In this document: positions 1-5,120 of the stretch, piece by piece
Layout: each line of letters begins with the position of its first letter
Position numbering within the stretch: the first letter of the stretch is position 1
DNA from: Acidobacteriota bacterium
Lineage (GTDB): Bacteria > Acidobacteriota > Terriglobia > Terriglobales > Acidobacteriaceae
Reading direction: 5' to 3'
Assembly: GCA_003225655.1 (NCBI GenBank)
Contig: QIAW01000125.1
Span: forward strand, 1 to 5,120
DNA length: 5,120 bases
Made by a program: the position numbers and the translations under genes
Notes under the pieces: model-generated
Database searches by the model: none
What the model saw: the letters and a program-made list of their open reading frames with translations, nothing else
What the model was told of the DNA's origin: nothing

Positions 1-2
1 AG

Positions 3-167
3 GAGCTTTGCGATATATGCGTAGTCATTCCTTCCGACAACATGCAAATCATCGAGGATCTGCAGTTGAGCATAGCGCACGCGCTGTTTACCGTGATTCG
101 CCATCGAATTATGAACGCGGAAGAAAATGACGTGGCAGTCTTTTCGCAGGCTGTCTCAGCGGCATGA
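3..167 (+). CDS. gmhA: Phosphoheptose isomerase (SIS domain), C-terminal fragment
   Basis: This is the last 54 codons of a gene that begins before the window; it reads open from the left edge to TGA at 165-167. The peptide begins ELCDICVVIPSDNMQIIEDL and continues with an SIAHALF segment. This matches the end of the SIS (sugar isomerase) fold of GmhA-type proteins: a beta strand ending in a V-P-S phosphate-binding turn, then the helix with the QxxED/E and H residues that close the active site. GmhA converts sedoheptulose 7-phosphate to D-glycero-D-manno-heptose 7-phosphate in the cytoplasm, the first step of ADP- or GDP-heptose synthesis. The tail after the final helix (about 20 residues, rich in Ala, Glu and Val) is longer than in E. 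coli GmhA. Its stop overlaps the next start in an ATGA, so the two are probably translated together. An HddA-like kinase downstream supports the heptose role. Another SIS-family sugar isomerase remains possible because only the C-terminus is visible. Confidence 0.8.
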   Translation, partial: ELCDICVVIPSDNMQIIEDLQLSIAHALFTVIRHRIMNAEENDVAVFSQAVSAA

Positions 168-814
168 GTTGCTTTTGTGCCAAAACGGAGATTGTTCCGC
201 AGGCGAGGACCTCGCGTCTGCAGCTATTTCTGAAACGTTGGGTGGACCTGCTGGGCGCTGCTGTTCTCATTCTTCTACTCTCTCCGGTTTTTGTTGTTGT
301 GGGCCTGTTGGTTATGTTCGAAGATGGCTTGCCCATCATTTACCGCAGGCGAGTTATCGGCATCACGAGCCAATTTGATGCTTTTAAGTTCCGCAGCATG
401 AGGCGAGATGCAGATTCAATCCTGGCCTCCAACCCTGTGCTCAAGGCTGAATTTGAACATAATTTCAAATTGAAAAACGATCCGCGGGTGACCAGGGTCG
501 GAGCTTTTCTGAGAAAGGCCAGCCTGGATGAGTTGCCCCAGTTGTTCAACGTGCTGCGCGGAGAGATGAGCCTGGTGGGGCCGCGAATGATTACAGCGCC
601 GGAACTCGAGAAGTACGGCCCACATCGACATCTGCTGCTCACCGTAAAGCCTGGCTTGACAGGCTATTGGCAGGTTCGTGGCCGCCAGAGCGTTTCCTAT
701 GAAGAACGCGTGTCGATGGATATCTACTACATACAAAACTGGAATCTTGGTATGGACCTGAAAATTCTCGCGTGGACTCCCTGGAAGGTCCTCAAGAGAG
801 AAGGAGCCTTCTGA
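164..814 (+). CDS. Small monotopic phosphoglycosyl transferase (bacterial sugar transferase family)
   Basis: This 216-residue protein has the bacterial sugar transferase fold (PF02397 type) with almost nothing added, like PglC. Such enzymes move a sugar 1-phosphate from a UDP-sugar to undecaprenyl phosphate on the inner face of the membrane, starting glycan assembly. Visible motifs in order are KRWVD at 24-28; a hydrophobic re-entrant helix at about 29-51 with the Ser40-Pro41 break; KFRSM at 75-79; DPRVTR at 106-111; the catalytic Asp122-Glu123 dyad within SLDELPQLFNVL; MSLVGPR at 135-141; and PGLTGYWQVRGR near 163-174. The Pro usually following GPR is Met142. The C-terminus (YYIQNWNLGMDLKIL) resembles WbaP/GumD-like enzymes, so a hexose-1-phosphate substrate is plausible, but the exact sugar cannot be read from sequence. 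The ATG at 164 overlaps the gmhA stop (ATGA); no strong Shine-Dalgarno is seen, consistent with coupled translation. The stop forms TGATG with galE. Confidence 0.93.
   Translation: MSCFCAKTEIVPQARTSRLQLFLKRWVDLLGAAVLILLLSPVFVVVGLLVMFEDGLPIIYRRRVIGITSQFDAFKFRSMRRDADSILASNPVLKAEFEHNFKLKNDPRVTRVGAFLRKASLDELPQLFNVLRGEMSLVGPRMITAPELEKYGPHRHLLLTVKPGLTGYWQVRGRQSVSYEERVSMDIYYIQNWNLGMDLKILAWTPWKVLKREGAF
801..806 (+). promoter_or_regulatory. Ribosome binding site of galE
   Basis: AAGGAG lies seven bases before the ATG at 814, inside the last codons of the transferase gene. It decides the galE start at 814 over an in-frame GTG at 772, because the protein from 814 begins at the expected point just before the NAD-binding strand, while the extra 14 residues from 772 match nothing in the family. 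Confidence 0.8.
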
Positions 815-1809
815 TGGGACGAATTCTAGTAACAGGCGGCGCCGGATACGTAGGCTCTACTTGCTGTAGACAACTGGTGGACCGAGGCTTTTCTGTCGAG
901 GTGCTGGATGATCTCTCCACAGGCCACGCCGAAGCTGTTCCAGATGGTGTAAAACTCAACCGGTTTGATCTCGGTGACCGTGACGCTCTGGCAAGCTTGC
1001 TGGCCGGCAAAAAGTTCGACGTGGTCTTCCACTTCGCAGCCAAGGCGCTGATATCAGAGTCGGTGGTCAATCCCGGCGCTTTCTTTGACGCTAACGTTGC
1101 TTCCAGCATAGCGATGCTGGAAACGCTTCGGAAGCATGGCATTCGTAAATTTGTTTTTTCCTCTTCTGCCGCCGTCTATGGATTGCCGAAAACCGTCCCT
1201 ATCGAAGAAGACCATGCACAAGAGCCCGTGAATGCCTACGGTGAGAGCAAGCTGGTACTGGAGCGCATCCTGAAATGGTATGCATTCTCCTATGGCTGGA
1301 GCGTAGTTGCTTTCCGTTACTTCAATGCTTGCGGAGGCGAGAAGGGTTGGGGCGAACGGCACGAGCCAGAGACCCACATTATTCCTTTGCTGTTGCAGAC
1401 TGCTTCCGGGCGGCGGCAATGTTTTGAGATTTACGGAACTGATTACCCGACGGCTGATGGGACATGCGTTCGCGACTATGTCCACGTTCTTGACATCGCC
1501 GAAGCCCACATTCTTGCCCTGCAGAAAATGGATTTGCCGGGATTTCATGCCTACAACATTGGCACGGGCAGGAGCTATTCCGTACAAGAGATCTGCCGGG
1601 CCATAGAAGAAGCTACCCAAAAGAGGATCAAAGTCCGGCATGCACCGCGGCGCCTCGGAGATCCCGCGATCCTGTGCGCCAGTCCGAAGAAACTAATGGC
1701 TGAGTTCGGTTGGGCGCCTTCGCACTCTGAAATCAACGAGATTGTCAGGGGAGCATGGGAGTGGGAGCAGGAGCAATGCAAACAGGTATTGGTGGGGCAA
1801 AGCCATTGA
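814..1809 (+). CDS. galE: UDP-glucose 4-epimerase family protein (extended SDR)
   Basis: This 331-residue cytoplasmic NAD-dependent epimerase has the normal length for GalE, which interconverts UDP-glucose and UDP-galactose (some members also or only the N-acetyl forms). The Rossmann motif GGAGYVGS is at residues 8-15. DDLSTG at 32-37 contacts the NAD adenosine. The FHFAAKA segment is at 72-78. Ser116-Ser118 (VFSSSAAVYG) and Tyr142/Lys146 of YGESK form the catalytic set. RYFNACG at 168-174 and the conserved DGTCVRDYVHVLDIAEAH segment (215-232) bind the UDP-sugar, and NIGTG follows at 248-252. In the RRLGDPAILCA segment, Leu287 sits where E. coli has the gatekeeper Tyr299 and human GALE has Cys307; a residue smaller than Tyr there usually allows the N-acetyl sugar, so UDP-GlcNAc/GalNAc activity is possible. 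The gene overlaps its upstream neighbour by one base (TGATG), placing it in the glycan operon as a precursor supplier. Confidence 0.93.
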   Translation: MGRILVTGGAGYVGSTCCRQLVDRGFSVEVLDDLSTGHAEAVPDGVKLNRFDLGDRDALASLLAGKKFDVVFHFAAKALISESVVNPGAFFDANVASSIAMLETLRKHGIRKFVFSSSAAVYGLPKTVPIEEDHAQEPVNAYGESKLVLERILKWYAFSYGWSVVAFRYFNACGGEKGWGERHEPETHIIPLLLQTASGRRQCFEIYGTDYPTADGTCVRDYVHVLDIAEAHILALQKMDLPGFHAYNIGTGRSYSVQEICRAIEEATQKRIKVRHAPRRLGDPAILCASPKKLMAEFGWAPSHSEINEIVRGAWEWEQEQCKQVLVGQSH

Positions 1810-1829
1810 TGGAAAACAGGCAATCATGA
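1809..1829 (+). CDS. Possible six-codon bridging mini-ORF (MENRQS)
   Basis: An ATG at 1809 overlaps the galE stop in a TGATG, the same junction seen at 812-816, but opens only six codons (MENRQS) before TGA at 1827-1829. That stop overlaps the ATG at 1826 of the next gene in an ATGA. The mini-ORF therefore exactly bridges galE to the following gene and could carry terminating ribosomes to the weakly marked start at 1826. It could also be a relic of an earlier in-frame start moved out of frame by a small indel, or chance. There is no direct evidence that it is translated. Confidence 0.25.
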   Translation: MENRQS

Positions 1830-3256
1830 ATCGGAAATTGCAGTACACAATTCTGGCCGCCGATCTGCTGTGGATCTCCACAGCCCTGGTGCTGGCGCAG
1901 GCGCTGCGCACTGCAAGCCCCCAGGGTGCAACAGGCCTCTTGCATCTTGTCGATCTCCCCGTGATCGTTGCAGCATCGGCCATCTGGATTGTTCTTTACT
2001 TCAGAAGGAAATTGGAAGGTTTCCGTGGAGGGTGGTACTTTCCCAGCGTCTTTGCACAGGTGGTCGTGGGTGTCTTTTACCTGATAGGCTGCCTGCTGGC
2101 CTTCGCCTTTCTCGTCAACTATCACTATCCGTGGCCGGCACTCCTCTATCAAGCTTGTCTGTTGGCGGCAGGTTTCATTGGAATACGTTGTCTGAGCTGG
2201 TGGCTGGCGATCTCCCGGTCGGGGGCGCGGGCCAAACGGCGGGTCATGATTTTGGGCAGCGGACGGCTGGTGCGCGAGTTGGCACTCAAGATCTTGCGCC
2301 ATCCTGAAATGTCAATGGAAGTCGCCGGTGTGTTATTTCCATCGGGCACGGAGTCTTCCCGGCAAATTTGCAACCCGCCGACAGGCACAGTCTCGCTTCG
2401 CAGCTTGGACGTTCTGAGCCTGATGCAAACAAAAAAGGTTCATGAACTTATTGTTGTAGAGCCAGTCCCTCCGGGACCGGAACCTTTGAAGCTCATCTCC
2501 AATTGCCGCAAAGCGGGAATGCGAGTCCACTTGGTGCCGCAGCACTATGAACTCTATCTTTCAAAGGCCAAGCTGACGGAGATTGACGATGTTCCCTTGC
2601 TCTCGCTTGAAGAGCAAACTCTGCCCGCGATCGGCCTGCAATTGAAAAAAGTGATGGATTCACTGGGGGCGTCATTCTTGCTGATTCTGTGCGCTCCCTT
2701 ACTTGCCTTTTCCGCAGTGGCATTGCACCTCAAGAAGGGAACTGCGTTCAGGAAAGAGCTTCGCTGCGGCAAACACGGACATCCCTTCTGGATGCATCGC
2801 TTGAATATTGATCGTGATGCATCTGATTTGAATGTCTGCGAGCGCACCCTCGCCCAATTCAGTCTCACCGAATTGCCCCAACTGTGGAACGTGCTGAAAG
2901 GCGACATGAGTCTGGTGGGTCCCAGGCCGGAGCCACCCGAGCGAGTGAAACATTACTCTATGTGGCAGCGGCAACGCCTGAGTGTCACTCCGGGTTTGAC
3001 GGGGCTGGCACAGGTCAACGGCCTTCGCGAGCAGCATTCTTCCGAAGAGAAAGCGCGTTTCGATCTCCAGTACATCTTTCATTGGTCGTTGTTTCTGGAT
3101 ATTTCTCTGCTGTTGCAAACGGCATGGACATTCCTTGTGCGGCTGATCGGGGAAGATGGGTTTAGAGTCTCACCCAACCGTAAACCGGTTGAAGGTGCTG
3201 ATTTTTTTACAAAAGCGGTGTTGAATGCTGATAGTGCGCAGTCCGGTGCGGATTAG
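1826..3256 (+). CDS. Polyprenyl glycosylphosphotransferase-like membrane protein with altered active site
   Basis: From ATG 1826 this is 476 residues, the usual length and layout of WcaJ/GumD/WbaP-type transferases. There are four hydrophobic N-terminal segments (about 8-28, 43-60, 75-97, 106-128); a Rossmann-like middle domain with ILGSGRLVREL at 142-152 and LIVVEP near 208-213; a fifth hydrophobic segment at about 279-301 (the re-entrant helix, with Ala290-Pro291 instead of Ser-Pro); and the sugar transferase domain to about 440. KKVMD at 274-278 matches the entry motif, and NVLKGDMSLVGPRP (355-368) and PGLTGLAQVNG (389-399) are strong. However, KFRSM is replaced by HRLNI (324-328), the DPRxTR block is absent, and the catalytic Asp-Glu dyad reads Thr348-Glu349. 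It may be inactive, regulatory, or a subfamily with different chemistry. A TTG at 1742 is in frame, but it would overlap galE and adds residues unlike the family; ATG 1826 has a weak AGG five bases upstream. The C-terminal 36 residues look unconserved and overlap the next gene. Confidence 0.85.
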   Translation: MNRKLQYTILAADLLWISTALVLAQALRTASPQGATGLLHLVDLPVIVAASAIWIVLYFRRKLEGFRGGWYFPSVFAQVVVGVFYLIGCLLAFAFLVNYHYPWPALLYQACLLAAGFIGIRCLSWWLAISRSGARAKRRVMILGSGRLVRELALKILRHPEMSMEVAGVLFPSGTESSRQICNPPTGTVSLRSLDVLSLMQTKKVHELIVVEPVPPGPEPLKLISNCRKAGMRVHLVPQHYELYLSKAKLTEIDDVPLLSLEEQTLPAIGLQLKKVMDSLGASFLLILCAPLLAFSAVALHLKKGTAFRKELRCGKHGHPFWMHRLNIDRDASDLNVCERTLAQFSLTELPQLWNVLKGDMSLVGPRPEPPERVKHYSMWQRQRLSVTPGLTGLAQVNGLREQHSSEEKARFDLQYIFHWSLFLDISLLLQTAWTFLVRLIGEDGFRVSPNRKPVEGADFFTKAVLNADSAQSGAD

Positions 3257-4298
3257 TTTCGGCGGAGGTGGCTCTGACCTGCCCGCCTACTATGAAAGAT
3301 TCGGCGGCGCGGTCCTGAGCACTTCCATCGACAAGTACTTTTACACGATCCTGCAGAAAAGAACTGATGGGAAAATTCAGGTCATTTCTTCCGATCTGCG
3401 GGTCATGGAAACCTGGCGCGACATCTCGCGCATGGAGCTGAAAAATAGCGAACTGGCGATTCCTCTAGCGGTGATCAAAGAGCTGGGACTCAAGATTTCA
3501 GCCGACCTTTTCCTGGCCTCCGAGATTGTTGCGGGAACTGGCTTGGGATCATCAGCCAGCGTTTGCGTGGGAGTATTGAAGACGCTGGCGACCTATCTGG
3601 ATCTGCCGTTTTCCAAATACGACCTGGCGGAACGCTCATTCCACATCGCGCGCAATGTTCTGGGCAAACCGGTTGGCAAGCAGGATGAATATGCTGCCGC
3701 CTTTGGAGGATTGAACTTCATTACCTTCAATTCAGATGGAAGCACTCTGGTGGAGCCCATTACCCTACGCAGCGATCTGCTCCGTCAGTTCGAGAGCAAT
3801 CTGATGTTATTTTTTACCGGAGTGGCCCATAACTCCTGGAGTCTTCTTCATGAACAGGAACAATCCACTCGGAAAGAGGCAGGTTCTGCCGTCGAATCGC
3901 TTCACGAAATCCGGGAACTTGCCGATCACATGCGGCGCGCGCTGCTGAAGGCCGACCTGCGGACGTTTGGGGCCTTGCTGCACCAGGGCTGGGAAGCCAA
4001 AAAGAGGATCTCTTCCCAGATTTCCAATCCGTTGATCGATGAGGTGTATGCTCTGGCGCGTGAGAACGGCGCTTTGGGCGGCAAGATCGCGGGCGCCGGC
4101 GGTGGCGGTTTCCTGCTGCTGTTCTGTGAAGAACGGCATCAGAGCAAGGTCCGCGAGGCAATCGCAAAAATGGAGCTGCGTGAGATGGCGTTTGGACTGG
4201 ACTTCCAGGGGGCCGAGGTGGTAGCGAACGACCCATTCATCGATAGGGATGACAAATGCGGCATGCGTTGGACGTTCGCTCCTGCTCTTATCTCATAA
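3225..4298 (+). CDS. hddA: GHMP kinase, D-glycero-alpha-D-manno-heptose 7-phosphate kinase type
   Basis: This 357-residue cytoplasmic kinase belongs to the GHMP superfamily. The N-terminal RSPVRISFGGGGSDLP (5-20) is the typical HddA opening. The ATP phosphate loop GTGLGSSAS is at 104-112, GKQDEYAAAFGG at 151-162 lies at the active site, and GGKIAGAGGGGFLLLF at 285-300 is GHMP motif 3. HddA phosphorylates D-glycero-D-manno-heptose 7-phosphate at C1, making the 1,7-bisphosphate on the GDP-heptose route. The GmhA-like isomerase at the head of the operon supplies exactly this substrate, which strengthens the call over related sugar kinases such as fucokinase- or galactokinase-like members. The ATG at 3225 is preceded by a weak GGTG and lies 32 bases inside the previous gene, so it is probably translated by coupling. 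The last 25 or so residues, including the NDPFIDRDD stretch, extend beyond the recognisable motifs and are unassigned. Confidence 0.88.
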   Translation: MLIVRSPVRISFGGGGSDLPAYYERFGGAVLSTSIDKYFYTILQKRTDGKIQVISSDLRVMETWRDISRMELKNSELAIPLAVIKELGLKISADLFLASEIVAGTGLGSSASVCVGVLKTLATYLDLPFSKYDLAERSFHIARNVLGKPVGKQDEYAAAFGGLNFITFNSDGSTLVEPITLRSDLLRQFESNLMLFFTGVAHNSWSLLHEQEQSTRKEAGSAVESLHEIRELADHMRRALLKADLRTFGALLHQGWEAKKRISSQISNPLIDEVYALARENGALGGKIAGAGGGGFLLLFCEERHQSKVREAIAKMELREMAFGLDFQGAEVVANDPFIDRDDKCGMRWTFAPALIS

Positions 4299-4408
4299 CG
4301 CCGCGGCAACTTGTTCGAAGCACATCGGCTACGAAAGATATTAAGACCTGCTCTATTTCTTTTCCGCTTACAAACAGCTAGGCACTCTAAAGGGGGAGCA
4401 CACCATAT
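4299..4408 (+). other. Non-coding gap between the heptose kinase and NRPS genes
   Basis: This 110-base gap is the only real intergenic space in the window. It is more AT-rich in its middle (about 4337-4380) than the flanking genes. The eight-base palindrome GCCGCGGC at 4300-4307 follows the hddA stop but has no loop and no T-run, so it is not a convincing terminator. No well-spaced -35/-10 pair stands out. The right end carries the NRPS ribosome binding site. The gap marks a likely break in translational coupling and is a candidate site for a separate NRPS promoter. Confidence 0.6.
4392..4398 (+). promoter_or_regulatory. Ribosome binding site of the NRPS gene
   Basis: A purine-rich GGGGGAG ending ten bases before the ATG at 4409 provides GGAG complementarity to 16S rRNA. 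It is slightly far but usable, and it supports ATG 4409 as the start. Confidence 0.6.
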
Positions 4409-5120
4409 ATGTGCGACACTTCGCTACAGATAGCCCTGAATCAACCTTCTCTTGCAGAGATAGACGAGCAAGGTCCGGAACGGGAAACCTTCGCCCGGCA
4501 GAACGGTCACCACTCCGCGAACGTCGCACAGTTGGTGGCTGTTCAGGCCGCAACCGCGCCAGAAACCATTGCAGTAACCCATGGCCCGCTGTCGCTTACT
4601 TATAAAGAGCTTAATCAACGGGCCGATCAATTGGCCCATTCTCTGATGGCAATGGGTGTGGGTCCTGACGTCATCGTCGGCATTTATCTGAATCGCTCGC
4701 TGGCGATGATTGTGGCTGCACTGGCTGTCCTCAAAGCCGGTGGCGCATATCTGCCCCTCGATCCCAACTATCCGGCAGAGCGTCTGGCCTTCATGCTGCA
4801 GGATGCGCAGGCTCCGGTCCTGGTGACCGGGCAGTGCATGCTCAACGCGTTACCGATGCGTCCCCAGCATATCGTTGCCTTGGATGCGCAAGGAAAATGT
4901 GCAAAGGGCGAAACCGCTGGGCCGGTCATCTCTCGAGCCGCGGCGAGCGACTTGGCCTACGTCATCTACACCTCCGGCTCCACCGGCCAGCCTAAGGGTG
5001 TTGAAGTTACCCATGGTAATCTGCTCAATCTGGTGGCCTGGCACCAGCGCGCTTTCAAAGTGACTGCCACTGACAGGGCAAGCCAGTTGTCAACTTTGGG
5101 TTTCGATGCCGCAGTTTGGG
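4409..5120 (+). CDS. Nonribosomal peptide synthetase, N-terminal adenylation domain (partial)
   Basis: The frame stays open from ATG 4409 to the window edge, giving 237 whole codons of a longer gene. Adenylation domains activate an amino acid as aminoacyl-AMP and load it onto a carrier protein. Visible core motifs are LTYKELNQRAD (63-73, A1); LKAGGAYLPLDPNYPAERL (108-126, A2); YVIYTSGSTGQPKGVEVTH (184-202, the A3 phosphate-binding loop); and FDAAVW (232-237, A4). By alignment with GrsA PheA the last of these gives Asp235, Ala236 and Trp239, the first three specificity positions; Asp235 signals an alpha-amino acid substrate. The other positions are beyond the window, so no amino acid can be called. 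Only about 35 residues precede the domain, so there is no condensation domain on this protein: it may be a loading module or accept an upstream partner in trans. Those residues loosely resemble a condensation-adenylation linker. A stand-alone adenylating enzyme is possible but less likely. Confidence 0.93.
   Translation, partial: MCDTSLQIALNQPSLAEIDEQGPERETFARQNGHHSANVAQLVAVQAATAPETIAVTHGPLSLTYKELNQRADQLAHSLMAMGVGPDVIVGIYLNRSLAMIVAALAVLKAGGAYLPLDPNYPAERLAFMLQDAQAPVLVTGQCMLNALPMRPQHIVALDAQGKCAKGETAGPVISRAAASDLAYVIYTSGSTGQPKGVEVTHGNLLNLVAWHQRAFKVTATDRASQLSTLGFDAAVW

Noticed and set aside
772..813. In-frame GTG at 772 as the galE start
   Set aside because: The AAGGAG at 801-806 is well spaced for ATG 814, and the extra 14 residues match nothing in GalE proteins.
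991..1000. Ten-base palindrome GCAAGCTTGC as an operator
   Set aside because: It lies well inside galE, occurs once, and is fully explained by the coding sequence.
1054..1641. Long open frame on the minus strand opposite galE
   Set aside because: It is antisense to a clear GalE coding region, and its predicted protein shows no recognisable motif; it is a shadow of codon bias.
1742..1825. In-frame TTG at 1742 as the start of the large transferase
   Set aside because: It would overlap galE by 68 bases and adds 28 polar, Gly/Ser-rich residues unlike the family start; ATG 1826 sits just before the first membrane segment.
2465..2477. GTCCC-TCC-GGGAC hairpin as a regulatory structure
   Set aside because: A short stem with a 3-base loop inside the coding region, with no T-run and no second copy; likely chance in moderately GC-rich coding DNA.
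4300..4307. GCCGCGGC palindrome after hddA as a terminator
   Set aside because: It is a perfect palindrome with no loop, too short for a stable stem, and no T-run follows.
4311..4342. TTGTTC with a downstream GATATT as a promoter for the NRPS gene
   Set aside because: The spacing is about 20 bases and both hexamers match poorly; not enough to call a promoter.

Overview
The window is a compact, all-plus-strand block of bacterial surface-glycan genes followed by the start of a nonribosomal peptide synthetase (NRPS). The style of the proteins (SIS-type heptose isomerase, HddA-like GHMP kinase, a small phosphoglycosyl transferase, and a second transferase with a divergent active site) and the moderately high GC recall Acidobacteriota or a similar soil or environmental bacterium. 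That placement is an impression from protein style, not a measurement, and is low confidence.

Layout: (1) 3-167, the C-terminal end of a GmhA-like phosphoheptose isomerase. (2) 164-814, a small monotopic sugar-phosphate (phosphoglycosyl) transferase with intact catalytic motifs. (3) 814-1809, a GalE-type UDP-hexose 4-epimerase. (4) 1826-3256, a large membrane-anchored polyprenyl glycosylphosphotransferase whose catalytic Asp is replaced by Thr and whose preceding catalytic region is shortened. (5) 3225-4298, a GHMP kinase of the D-glycero-D-manno-heptose 7-phosphate kinase (HddA) type. (6) A 110-bp non-coding gap. (7) From 4409 past the end of the window, an NRPS that begins directly with an adenylation domain.

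Genes 1-5 are joined by very tight junctions (ATGA, TGATG, a six-codon mini-ORF bridging TGATG to ATGA, and a 32-nt overlap), so they very probably form one translationally coupled operon. GmhA and HddA are the first two steps from sedoheptulose 7-phosphate towards activated heptose; pairing with an HddA-type rather than HldE-type kinase points to the GDP-D-glycero-alpha-D-manno-heptose route used for capsules, S-layer glycans and exopolysaccharides. The bisphosphate phosphatase (GmhB) and guanylyltransferase (HddC) needed to finish that route are not in the window and may lie outside it. GalE would supply a UDP-hexose or UDP-N-acetylhexosamine, and the small transferase would load the first sugar phosphate onto the polyprenyl carrier. 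The NRPS follows a gap with its own ribosome binding site and may or may not be functionally tied to the glycan operon.

I see no RNA genes, CRISPR arrays, insertion sequences or clear terminators. Every gene belongs to a recognisable family. The most interesting points are the altered active site of the second transferase, the Leu at the GalE gatekeeper position, the bridging mini-ORF, and the glycan/NRPS junction.
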